Assembly: GCF_014651035.1 (NCBI RefSeq)
Contig: NZ_BMWC01000003.1
Span: forward strand, 1-64,000
Source of the DNA: Streptomyces lomondensis
GTDB lineage: Bacteria > Actinomycetota > Actinomycetes > Streptomycetales > Streptomycetaceae
Length of the DNA: 64,000 nt
Direction of reading: 5' to 3'
The position numbers and the translations under genes were made by a program. Of the stretch, positions 25,573 to 33,751 are shown piece by piece. Below the pieces are notes generated by a model. The model searched no databases. It saw nothing but the letters and a program-made list of their open reading frames with translations, and was not told the origin of the DNA. Position 1 is the first letter of the stretch, and each line of letters opens with the position of its first letter.

Positions 25573-26616
25573 ATGAGAACGTCGGACGGGACGACGAGTG
25601 CTCCGAGTGCACCGACGTGCTATCCCCGTTTGGACTTCGTCACGCAGCCGATCCCGGAGGCCCTGTGCGGCGTCGTGGACGACTCCACCATTCTCCTGGC
25701 CGACGGCCACAACTTCCCCATCGTGCGGGGCCTGGGTGAGACGGTGCTCGTCACGGAACCGCATGTCGACACCGTGCACGACATCCGGACCAAGTACCGG
25801 TACGCCAAGGTGGTCGCCGTCGGTGGATGTTCGGTGCTGGACGTCGGCCGGGCATGCGCCGAACCGGGATCCTTACGGGTGTTCCCGTCGATTCTCTCCA
25901 ACTCGTGCTTGAGCACGGACCGCAGTGTGCTGATCCGGGACGGCGTTCGTACCAGCAGGCGTACCGTCGCACCGGTCACCACGGTGATCAGCGAACCCTC
26001 CGTCCGGGCAGCCCACAGGGGCCCTGGCGTCAAGTGGACGATCTCGGGCCTGGGCGACCTGTTCAGTTCGCTCAGTGCCTCGATCGAGTACCAGTGCTCC
26101 CGCGGCGACGACAGGACCAACGTGTCGCTCAATCGAGTGACATCCTGCGTCCCCGTCGTTTGGGCGGCTGTGGAATGGGTGCTCGGCAGCCCGGTGCCGG
26201 TGAGTGAACTGGACCTGCGTTCGCTGGCCCGGTATCTGCACGAGTCGTCTCTCGACGTGCTCCGCCTCGGGCACACCAGGCTGAACGCCGCTAGCGAGCA
26301 CCTGCTCTGCTATCGACTCCAGGAGAGGTATCACTACCCCGCCGACCGTGCGACACACGGAAGCCTGGTCAGCATAGGCACGTTGCTCGTGTGCGCGACG
26401 TTTTCCCGGAGCAGTGGAGAGCGCGATTTCTACAGGATGATCCGCCGGCTCTACGAGAAGTCCGGACTGCCTGGAACCTATGGGGACTTGGCCCGAATCG
26501 GTGTCCGGCGTGAGCACGTCCTGCGCGGGCTTGCCGACCTGGCCGACACCGACTGCCTTCTAGGACGGTTGTATCGGAAGTACGGGTGCCGCCTGGTCGA
26601 CGACGTCTTCGGCTGA
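25573..26616 (+). CDS. glycerol-1-phosphate dehydrogenase-like protein (Fe-ADH/DHQS superfamily)
   Basis: A 347-residue protein with the fold pattern of sn-glycerol-1-phosphate dehydrogenase and iron-containing alcohol dehydrogenases. The NAD-binding loop reads VVAVGGCSVLDVGR (family GGGSVxDxxK, so the Gly and Lys differ). Three metal ligands are kept: Asp162 in SGLGDLFSS, His243 in ASEHLLCY and His262 in THGSLVSIGTLL. It likely reduces or cyclises a phosphorylated sugar or triose; the true substrate is unknown. Leu101 is encoded by TTA (25873-25875), implying bldA-dependent translation. It sits between Nudix and PfkB genes, and base composition is lower in G+C than the flanks. Confidence 0.75.
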   Translation: MRTSDGTTSAPSAPTCYPRLDFVTQPIPEALCGVVDDSTILLADGHNFPIVRGLGETVLVTEPHVDTVHDIRTKYRYAKVVAVGGCSVLDVGRACAEPGSLRVFPSILSNSCLSTDRSVLIRDGVRTSRRTVAPVTTVISEPSVRAAHRGPGVKWTISGLGDLFSSLSASIEYQCSRGDDRTNVSLNRVTSCVPVVWAAVEWVLGSPVPVSELDLRSLARYLHESSLDVLRLGHTRLNAASEHLLCYRLQERYHYPADRATHGSLVSIGTLLVCATFSRSSGERDFYRMIRRLYEKSGLPGTYGDLARIGVRREHVLRGLADLADTDCLLGRLYRKYGCRLVDDVFG

Positions 26617-26660
26617 CGCGAACCCTCCACCAGTGGGTCCATCGCCGAGAAGGGGAGCGG

Positions 26661-27680
26661 ATGGTTCAGCAAACGGACGAGTGGCGGGCCGACGCCCCTC
26701 GACCGGACATCGTGGTGACGGGGAACTCGGTCATGGACCTCCTCTACCGTGTGCGGTCCCTGCCGAAGTGGTCCGGGGCCGTACCGGCCTCCGACGTGAC
26801 CGTGCTGCCAGGCGGCAAGGGGTTCAACCAGGCGCTCGCCGCGGCCCGGCTGGGTGCCCGGGTCCACCTCCTCAGCGCCGCGGGGCAGGACCAGTGGGGT
26901 ATGCGGCTGAAGGAATCGCTGGCCGACGAGGGAGTGGACGTCTCCCACTTCATGCTGAGGGAGGGCGCTCCCACCTCACCTGTGGCAGTCCTCGTGGGCC
27001 CTGGTGGAGAGACGGCCTTCGTGGGGTGGAAGCAGCCCCCGCCCCTGCAACTGCGCGACACTGACATCGAGGTGGCCCGCCCTGTTGTCAGCGGCGCGGA
27101 CATCCTGATGGCCACGCTGGAAATACGCCCGGCCGCCCTGCTGCAGCTCTTCCAGATCGCGGCGGAATCGGGAGTCACCGTGATGCTCAATCCGGGGCCC
27201 ACTCCCGACCTCGCCGACCTGCCGGAGGTCGGCAAGCTTCTTCCCTACGTGGACGTCCTGGTACCGAACCGTGAGGAGGCGTCTCTCCTGGCGCACGGCG
27301 CGGGTCTCGGCGAGCCGAGCGGTGCCGAGGAACTCGCCGCCGCGCTGCACGGAACGGGCATCCCCGTCGTCTGTGTCACCGACGCGGGCAGCGGATGCGC
27401 TGTGGCGTCGGCCGAGGGGACGTTTCGGTCGCCAGGATTCCCCTCCCGGGTGCGAGACGCGACAGGGGCAAGTGACGCGTTCTGCTCCGCGCTTGCGGTC
27501 AGCAGGGCCGCAGGAGCGGGACTTCGCGCCGCCGCGGCCTACGCCAATGCCGCCGGGGCCCTCACCGTACGCACGGTCGGGTCCTCCTCCGCCCTCCCTG
27601 ACGACCGGGACATACAGCGTGTGCTGTCGGCATCGACCAGTGAGCCCCTGACGCAGAGGCCGGGAACTCCTGATGAGTGA
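26661..27680 (+). CDS. PfkB/ribokinase-family carbohydrate kinase
   Basis: A 339-residue kinase that should phosphorylate a sugar or nucleoside with ATP. AGGGGAG precedes the ATG. The two family signatures are present: PGGKGFNQALAAARLGA (residues about 50-67) and DATGASDAF with catalytic Asp272 (usual GAGD is GASD here). Substrate-region NPGP and PNREEA favour a ribokinase-like member. The last 8 bases overlap the NLR start, so both are probably translated from one mRNA. No sugar transporter is nearby, which is unusual for this family. Confidence 0.9.
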   Translation: MVQQTDEWRADAPRPDIVVTGNSVMDLLYRVRSLPKWSGAVPASDVTVLPGGKGFNQALAAARLGARVHLLSAAGQDQWGMRLKESLADEGVDVSHFMLREGAPTSPVAVLVGPGGETAFVGWKQPPPLQLRDTDIEVARPVVSGADILMATLEIRPAALLQLFQIAAESGVTVMLNPGPTPDLADLPEVGKLLPYVDVLVPNREEASLLAHGAGLGEPSGAEELAAALHGTGIPVVCVTDAGSGCAVASAEGTFRSPGFPSRVRDATGASDAFCSALAVSRAAGAGLRAAAAYANAAGALTVRTVGSSSALPDDRDIQRVLSASTSEPLTQRPGTPDE

Positions 27681-30111
27681 GCGTCCCGCCGAGATCAACG
27701 CCCGGAATCTGCAGGGCGCCCAGATCGGCGACGGGGGCCACCAGGCGAACATCTGGAACAACACCTGGATCACAACAGGTCCGTCCGTCCAGTGGCCCAT
27801 GCAGGTGGGACGGCCTCCCACCCGGCCGGCGGCCTTCCAGCAGCGGCACGCCATGTCCGCGATGATCTCGCGGATACTGGACGACGGCGGTGCCACCGTG
27901 CTGACGCAGGTGGTGGCGACCGGCGGCGGTGGCGTCGGCAAGACGCAGCTGGCCGCGCATACGTTCCTCCGGGCTCGCGACGAGGGCATCCAGCTGCTGC
28001 TGTGGGTGAACGCCATGTCCCGGGAATCGATCGTCAGTACGTTCGCCCAAGCGCGCATCGAGACCAGCCCCGGTGCCCTGCACGCCCAATCCGCCGATGT
28101 CCTCTGCGACCGCTTCCTCGACTGGCTCAGCACCACCAGGACGACGTGGCTGATCGTCCTGGACGACGTGAGCGATCCCGCCGACCTGGTGGGACTGTGG
28201 CCGGAAGGGCCGGCGGGGCGGGTGCTGGTCACCACGCGGCGCCGGGACTGCGCGCCGGCCGGCGCTCGGCAGATCACGGTGGACGTGTTCACCCCCGAGG
28301 AGGCGCACGCCTATCTCCTCCGCAGACTCGGTACCCCTGGTGCGCAGGACACCCATCCTCAGGTGCTGGACGAGGCCGCCGCGCTCGCGGACGACCTGGG
28401 GCGGCTGCCGGTCGCGCTGGCACAGGCTGCAGGTGTCATTCGCAACCAGGGCATCACGTGTGCCCAGTACCGGACATCCTTCGCGCAGCGGTCGCAGCGG
28501 CTTGACCACCTTTTCCCCAGGGACGCGAGTGCGGACGGCTACGCGCACACAGTCGCCACGACATGGTCCCTGGCCGTCGATCGCGCGGACCAGCTCCCTC
28601 CCAACGGACTGGCCCGTCCGGCTCTGTACGTGGCAGCCGTCCTCGATCCGAACGGCGCTCCCGACTCGATCTGGTCGGCCGAGTCCGTACGCCGGTTCCT
28701 GGCCGCGACACGGTTCCCCGCGCGGTCAGGGGTCACTCCGGCGGAGGCCAGGGCGGCACTGCGCAACCTGCATCGGCTGAGCCTGGTGACCCACGACCCC
28801 GCCGGGGGCTCAGTGGCGATCCGCACACACGCCCTCGTGCAGCGCGCGGTTCTCGACCCGCTGCCGGCCGACACCCGCGATGCCGCGGTGCGCGCCGCGG
28901 CGGACGCCCTGGCGCAGGACTGGCCGGAGATCGAGGACGACCCTGAGCACTCGCGCGTGCTCAGGCACAACGTCGCCGCCCTTGCAACCCATGAGGGCGC
29001 GGCACTGTGGCAACCCCGGCTGCACAGCGCACTGTTCCGGGCGGCCGGCAGCTTGGGTGAGCTGGGTCTGATCGACGGTGCGGTCGCCAACTGGGAGACA
29101 CTCACAGCCACGGCGACCCGGCACCTCGGCGCCGACCACCCGGACACGCTGGCGGCCCGCTACGGCAAGGCCTACTGGCTCGGATCGGCAGGCCGCGTCA
29201 CCGAAGCGCTCGAAGCCATGAGCGCGCTGCTTGAGGACCGGGCCAGGCTTCTCGGTCCGGAGCACCCGGAGACCCTCAACACCCGGCACAATCTCTGTGA
29301 CTGGCAAGGAGCCGTAGGGGACGCCGCCGCCGCGGCGGCGGCACTGCGAACGCTGTTGCGGGACCGGCTGCGGTTGCTGGGGCCCGACCATCCGCACACC
29401 TTGAGCACCCGGCACAGCCTGGCCCGCTGGCAGGGTGTGGCCGGCGATCCGGACGGGGCGGTCCGGGAGTTCGACCGTCTGGTCGCCGACCGCAGTCGGG
29501 TGATCGGTCCGGACCATCCGGACACGCTGGCGGCCCGTCACGCCCTGGCGTGCTTCCGTGGAGTCGTAGGTAACCATCGGGACGCGGTGGCGGAGCTGAG
29601 GGCACTGCTGAACGCGAAGCTGGAGCTACAAGGTTCGGATCATCCCAGCACTCTGACGACCCGTCATGACCTGGCCTGCTGGCAAGGCGCCTCCGGGGAC
29701 ACCGCCACCGCGGTATCGGCCCTGACGGCACTGTTGGAGGACAGACGGCGGGTGCTGGGCGTGGACCACCCGCGCACCCTCACGACGCGTCAGGACCTCG
29801 CCGATTGGCTGGGAGAGACGGGGGACGCCGAAGGGGCCGCGCAGCTTTTCCGGGCACTTCTGGACGACCGGCTCCGCGTACTGGGTGGGCGACACCCGGA
29901 CGTCACCATCACCTTGCACGGTCTGGCGTTCTGGCTCACCGAGGCGGGCCATACGAAACATGCGGCGGCCGTGGCGCGGGAATGGCAGCAGGCCACGGCA
30001 GCGAGCGGTCGCACGGCCTCGACCACCGGACTACGACCGGGGCCGGACGGCTGGCGCGAAGGCAGGGCGCATCGGTGGCTGACGCGCTGGTCCAGCCGGG
30101 CGCTCCAGTGA
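27673..30111 (+). CDS. STAND/NLR ATPase with N-terminal amyloid motif and TPR repeats
   Basis: An 812-residue NLR-like protein. Residues 8-28 hold a RHIM/BASS-like motif (RNLQGAQIGDGGHQANIW). The NB-ARC-type ATPase follows: Walker A GGGGVGKT (84-91), Walker B LIVLDD (160-165), sensor VLVTTRR and GRLPVALAQAAG (243-254). A winged-helix-like stretch runs to about 480. Residues 484-777 are seven 42-residue TPR units of the form LGxDHPxTLxxRHxLAxWxGxxGD, the usual ligand sensor of such proteins. By analogy, sensing would drive oligomerisation and expose the amyloid motif to template a partner. The convergent gene at 30131 carries the matching motif. It overlaps the PfkB stop by 8 bp. Confidence 0.88.
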   Translation: MSERPAEINARNLQGAQIGDGGHQANIWNNTWITTGPSVQWPMQVGRPPTRPAAFQQRHAMSAMISRILDDGGATVLTQVVATGGGGVGKTQLAAHTFLRARDEGIQLLLWVNAMSRESIVSTFAQARIETSPGALHAQSADVLCDRFLDWLSTTRTTWLIVLDDVSDPADLVGLWPEGPAGRVLVTTRRRDCAPAGARQITVDVFTPEEAHAYLLRRLGTPGAQDTHPQVLDEAAALADDLGRLPVALAQAAGVIRNQGITCAQYRTSFAQRSQRLDHLFPRDASADGYAHTVATTWSLAVDRADQLPPNGLARPALYVAAVLDPNGAPDSIWSAESVRRFLAATRFPARSGVTPAEARAALRNLHRLSLVTHDPAGGSVAIRTHALVQRAVLDPLPADTRDAAVRAAADALAQDWPEIEDDPEHSRVLRHNVAALATHEGAALWQPRLHSALFRAAGSLGELGLIDGAVANWETLTATATRHLGADHPDTLAARYGKAYWLGSAGRVTEALEAMSALLEDRARLLGPEHPETLNTRHNLCDWQGAVGDAAAAAAALRTLLRDRLRLLGPDHPHTLSTRHSLARWQGVAGDPDGAVREFDRLVADRSRVIGPDHPDTLAARHALACFRGVVGNHRDAVAELRALLNAKLELQGSDHPSTLTTRHDLACWQGASGDTATAVSALTALLEDRRRVLGVDHPRTLTTRQDLADWLGETGDAEGAAQLFRALLDDRLRVLGGRHPDVTITLHGLAFWLTEAGHTKHAAAVAREWQQATAASGRTASTTGLRPGPDGWREGRAHRWLTRWSSRALQ
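27694..27756 (+). other. amyloid-signalling (RHIM/BASS-like) motif of the NLR
   Basis: Codons for INARNLQGAQIGDGGHQANIW. It shares the frame R-x-x-QG-x-QIGD-x-G-x-Q-x-N with the C terminus of the convergent small protein, 10 of 18 aligned residues being identical. The RHIM tetrad is AQIG here. Confidence 0.65.
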
Positions 30112-30130
30112 GCCGACCGGCTGGCGTTCC

Positions 30131-30529
30131 TCACTCCGCACCGTCCTGCTGTGTGCCGAAGCTGTTGTGCTGGTATCCGAAGTCGCCGATCTGCACGCCC
30201 TGTGAGTCGCGTACGTCAACCCTGTACTTCCCGCTCGCTGCACCCGTGGGGTCGGCGATGCGCATGATCTGGGCCGACGTGCGCAGTGCCTGTTCGTCGC
30301 CGTCGGCACCCGTCTCGGCGAGGTACCTGCGTACGGCCGCCGCGAACGTGTCGGGATCCTGCGCGTGGAGATCGAGGGCGGCCGGGGCCTGTGGATGTCG
30401 CGCGAACAGTTGCCGGAGCCGGTCACGCAGTGCGGTGTGGGCACTGTTGACGGCGAGTGTGGCTGATTGACCGACCGCGGCGGTACCACCAATCGCCAGG
30501 GCCGCGAGGATCAGGTCGGCGCCTTCCAT
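30131..30529 (-). CDS. Bell-like putative effector with C-terminal amyloid motif
   Basis: A 132-residue protein with GGGGGGA before the ATG at 30529. Residues 4-30 are a small-residue-rich hydrophobic helix (LILAALAIGGTAAVG), followed by amphipathic helices (HTALRDRLRQLF; AAAVRRYLAETGADGDEQAL). This pattern recalls the Bell domain of bacterial NLR-linked effectors, thought to attack membranes. Residues 104-125 are a RHIM/BASS-like motif with a canonical VQIG tetrad (DSQGVQIGDFGYQHNSF). It converges on the NLR gene with a 19-bp gap. The inferred role is a cell-death or defence effector switched on by amyloid templating from the NLR. Confidence 0.75.
   Translation of the reverse strand: MEGADLILAALAIGGTAAVGQSATLAVNSAHTALRDRLRQLFARHPQAPAALDLHAQDPDTFAAAVRRYLAETGADGDEQALRTSAQIMRIADPTGAASGKYRVDVRDSQGVQIGDFGYQHNSFGTQQDGAE
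30155..30220 (-). other. amyloid-signalling (RHIM/BASS-like) motif of the effector
   Basis: Codons for VDVRDSQGVQIGDFGYQHN and the next three residues. VQIG fits the RHIM consensus [IV]-Q-[IVLC]-G. The matching motif is at the N terminus of the adjacent NLR, the typical donor/acceptor arrangement of amyloid signalling pairs. Confidence 0.65.
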
Positions 30530-30816
30530 GCATCCCCCCGGAGTCGCGCGTTCGGACTCCCATCATGACGCAACCGGGGCATGTCGGCCACAGTCACCTG
30601 ACCTGTGGGTTGTTGAGTGGTACCCGGGCAACGAGGTGGAACTGCCGTGGGGCGGTCCTCAACCTGAAAGGGAGCGGAAGAAGCTCGGCCTCGTGCTGAG
30701 CCCAGGGGGCCAATAGGAAAGAGGCGCATGGCGGTCGATAACCTGCTGGGGGAGCGGGCCGGTCCTGGGCGCCGATCGGTCCGGCCGATGCGCGGAAACA
30801 GCGAGGTGAGAGCCCC

Positions 30817-32643
30817 ATGTTCACCACCCGCCCCACCCTCCAGGGCACCTTCGGCATGGTGTCCTCCACCCACTGGCTCGCCTCGCAGTCGGCGATGGCC
30901 GTCCTGGAGGACGGCGGCAACGCCTACGACGCCGCCGTGGCCGGCGCCTTCGTGCTGCATGTCGTCGAGCCGCACCTCAACGGCCCGGCCGGCGAGGTGC
31001 CGATCCTGCTCGCCCCGGCCGGCGGCGAGGTGCGGGTGCTGTGCGGGCAGGGCGTCGCACCCGCCGGGGCGACCGTCGCGCACTACCGCGGCCTCGGCCT
31101 GGACCTCGTGCCCGGCACCGGGCCGCTGGCCGCCGCCGTACCGGGCGCGTTCGACGCCTGGATGCTGCTGCTGCGCGACCACGGCACCAAGTCCCTCGCC
31201 GACGTCCTGAAGTACGCCATCGGGTACGCCCAGCACGGCCACGCGCCCGTGGAGCGCGTCGGCGAGACCGTCGAGACCGTGCGCGCGCTCTTCGAGACCG
31301 AGTGGACCACGTCCGCGCAGGTCTACCTGCCCGGCGGCAGGGCACCGCGCCCCGGGGAGCTCTTCCGCAATCCCGCGCTCGCCGCCACCTGGAAGCGCCT
31401 GCTCGCCGAGACCGCCGGGGCGGGCGGCCGGGAGGCGGAGATCGAGGCCGCCCGGCAGGTTTGGCGCACCGGCTTCATCGCCGAGGCCCTCGTACGGCAG
31501 TCCGCGCGCCCCACCCTGGACACCAGCGGCGACCACCACACGGGCACCCTCACCGCCGCCGACCTCGCCGCCTGGTCCGCGACCTACGAGACACCGGCGA
31601 CGTACGACTGGAACGGCTGGACCGTGTGCAAGCCGGGCCCCTGGAGCCAGGGCCCGGTCCTGCTCCAGCAACTCGCCCTGCTCCCGCCCGAACTGCCCCC
31701 CTACGGCTCGGCCGACTACGTCCACCTCCTGGTCGAGGGCTGCAAACTCGCCATGGCCGACCGCGAGGCCTGGTACGGGGACGCCGCCGAGGTGCCCCTC
31801 GACGACCTGCTGTCCGCGGAGTACAACACGGCCCGCCGCGCTCTTGTCGGCGAGCGGGCCGAGCACGACCTGCGGCCCGGCAGCCCCGGCGGACGCACCC
31901 CGCGGCTGTCCGCGCACGCGCGCGTGGCCGCCGCCGCCCAGGAGGGCTTCGACGCCCTGGGCATCGGCGAGCCGACCGTCGCCAAGCTCCCGACCTCGCC
32001 CGTGCCCGGCGAACCGGTCGTCACCGCCGACGGGAGCACCCGCGGCGACACCTGCCACATCGACGTCGTCGACCGCTGGGGCAGCATGGTCTCGGCCACG
32101 CCCAGCGGCGGCTGGCTCCAGTCCAACCCCGTCGTCCCCGAACTCGGCTTCCCGCTCGGCACCCGGCTCCAGATGACCTGGCTGGAGGAGGGCCTGCCCG
32201 GCTCCCTCACCCCCGGCCGCCGCCCCCGCAGCACCCTGTCCCCGTCGATCGCGCTGCGCGACGGCGTGCCCGTCATGGCGTTCGGCACGCCCGGCGGGGA
32301 CCAGCAGGACCAGTGGCAGCTGCACTTCCTCCTGGCCGTCGCACTGCGCGCCCAGGTGCGCGGCGGCCCCGACCTCCAGGGCGCGATCGACGCCCCGAAC
32401 TGGCACAACGACAGCTTCCCCGGCTCCTTCTACCCACGTGGCATGCGCCCGGGGAGCCTGACCGTGGAGGCCCGCACGGACCCGGCCGTCGTCGCGGAGC
32501 TGCGGCGGCGCGGCCACGAGGTGACCGTCGGCGCCCCCTGGTCGGAGGGCCGGCTCTGCGCGGTCGCGCGGGACCCGGAGACCGGCGTCCTGTCGGCGGC
32601 CGCGAACCCGCGCGGCATGCAGGGATACGCGGTCGGCCGGTGA
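30817..32643 (+). CDS. gamma-glutamyltransferase-family protein, non-secreted
   Basis: A 608-residue member of the GGT/acylase superfamily without a signal peptide, so probably cytoplasmic. GAGGTGAG precedes the ATG. N-terminal landmarks (STHWLASQSAMAVLEDGGNAYDAAV) and C-terminal ones (GRRPRSTLSPSIAL, FGTPGGDQQDQWQ) match the family. The processing site reads GDTCHIDVVD, so the nucleophile would be Thr412 within T-C-H instead of the usual T-T-H. This places it in a YwrD-like side branch, where an acylase role is as likely as gamma-glutamyl transfer. It is transcribed from the 287-bp gap after the NLR effector. Confidence 0.88.
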   Translation: MFTTRPTLQGTFGMVSSTHWLASQSAMAVLEDGGNAYDAAVAGAFVLHVVEPHLNGPAGEVPILLAPAGGEVRVLCGQGVAPAGATVAHYRGLGLDLVPGTGPLAAAVPGAFDAWMLLLRDHGTKSLADVLKYAIGYAQHGHAPVERVGETVETVRALFETEWTTSAQVYLPGGRAPRPGELFRNPALAATWKRLLAETAGAGGREAEIEAARQVWRTGFIAEALVRQSARPTLDTSGDHHTGTLTAADLAAWSATYETPATYDWNGWTVCKPGPWSQGPVLLQQLALLPPELPPYGSADYVHLLVEGCKLAMADREAWYGDAAEVPLDDLLSAEYNTARRALVGERAEHDLRPGSPGGRTPRLSAHARVAAAAQEGFDALGIGEPTVAKLPTSPVPGEPVVTADGSTRGDTCHIDVVDRWGSMVSATPSGGWLQSNPVVPELGFPLGTRLQMTWLEEGLPGSLTPGRRPRSTLSPSIALRDGVPVMAFGTPGGDQQDQWQLHFLLAVALRAQVRGGPDLQGAIDAPNWHNDSFPGSFYPRGMRPGSLTVEARTDPAVVAELRRRGHEVTVGAPWSEGRLCAVARDPETGVLSAAANPRGMQGYAVGR

Positions 32644-32733
32644 CCGGCCCGCACCCGCCGGTGTTCATCGCGATGCCACCCGGGGTGCACCGGGCGGGTG
32701 TGGATTGTCAGTGGCACGTGTTGTGATGGAGGG

Positions 32734-33579
32734 GTGATCGACAGCAACGAAACCATCGAAGAGTTTCTCGCACAGCACGCCTCCGACGTCGAAGAAGCGA
32801 TCCGCAAGGCCGCAGCCGCCGAGATCATGCCGCGCTGGCGCCAGCTCGCCGCGCACGAGGTCGACGAGAAGAGCGGCCCGCACGACCTGGTGACCGACGC
32901 CGACCGCAAGGCCGAGCTGTACCTCACCGAGGCACTGGCCGCCCTGCTGCCCGGCTCGGTGGTGGTCGGCGAGGAGGCGGTCCACGCCAACCCGGCGTCG
33001 TACGAGGCGCTGCGCGGCGACGCCCCGGTGTGGATCGTCGACCCGGTCGACGGCACCCGGCCGTTCGTGCGCGGCGAGGCCGGGTTCTGCACGCTGGTCG
33101 CGCTGGCCCACGGCGGCACCCTGCTCGCGTCCTGGACCTACGCGCCCGCCCGCGACCGGCTCGCCACCGCCGAGCGGGGCAAGGGCGCCTACCTCGACGG
33201 CGAGCGGCTGTTCGCCGGTGTGCCGGAGCCGGGCCGCGACCTCCGGGTGGCCCACTCCCATCCGGACTACACGACGGACGAGCAGAAGCACGCCCTGCTC
33301 GGCCTGCGCACCGAGGGTGTGGCACCGCGCGCGTGCGGCTCGGCCGGCCTGGAGTATCTCGCCATCGCCCGGGGCGAGTTGGACGCCGTGGCCTTCTCCT
33401 GGGAGGCGGCGTGGGACCACGCGGCCGGACTGCTCCTCGTCGAGGAGGCGGGCGGCGCCCACCTGACCCGCGCGGGCGATCCGTTCCGCATCACGGGCGG
33501 CAACGACCTGCCGTTCACCGCGGCCCGCGACGCGGCCACGGCCCGGCGCGTGGCGGGACTGCTGTCGGGCGGAGCGTGA
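32734..33579 (+). CDS. inositol monophosphatase-family phosphatase
   Basis: A Mg-dependent, Li-sensitive-type sugar phosphatase of about 281 residues. Metal ligands are visible in VVGEEA, WIVDPVDGTRPFVRG and the C-terminal AWDHAAGLLLVEEAGG. Family members act on inositol phosphate, fructose bisphosphate or histidinol phosphate; the specificity is not clear. The GTG at 32734 is the best in-frame start, but GGAGGG abuts it with almost no spacing, so the real start could be the GTG at 32698. It follows the GGT-like gene by 90 bp. Confidence 0.87.
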   Translation: MIDSNETIEEFLAQHASDVEEAIRKAAAAEIMPRWRQLAAHEVDEKSGPHDLVTDADRKAELYLTEALAALLPGSVVVGEEAVHANPASYEALRGDAPVWIVDPVDGTRPFVRGEAGFCTLVALAHGGTLLASWTYAPARDRLATAERGKGAYLDGERLFAGVPEPGRDLRVAHSHPDYTTDEQKHALLGLRTEGVAPRACGSAGLEYLAIARGELDAVAFSWEAAWDHAAGLLLVEEAGGAHLTRAGDPFRITGGNDLPFTAARDAATARRVAGLLSGGA

Positions 33580-33751
33580 GCCCGCCGGAAGCACGACGAG
33601 CGGTCACCGACCGTATGCGTCCCGTAGCCCTGATCACCTCAGGGCTGCCCCCGCGCCCCGGAGATCACCCGCGGCCGGTGACTGTCAGTCCCCGGGCATA
33701 TCCTGATCCTCAGTGGCCGTCGGCTGACGAAGGGGTCCGAAGGTGCCGTCG

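Noticed and set aside
30528..30716. 62-codon plus-strand frame in the gap before the GGT-like gene
   Set aside because: It starts inside the effector promoter and shows no recognisable domain; codon bias is weak.
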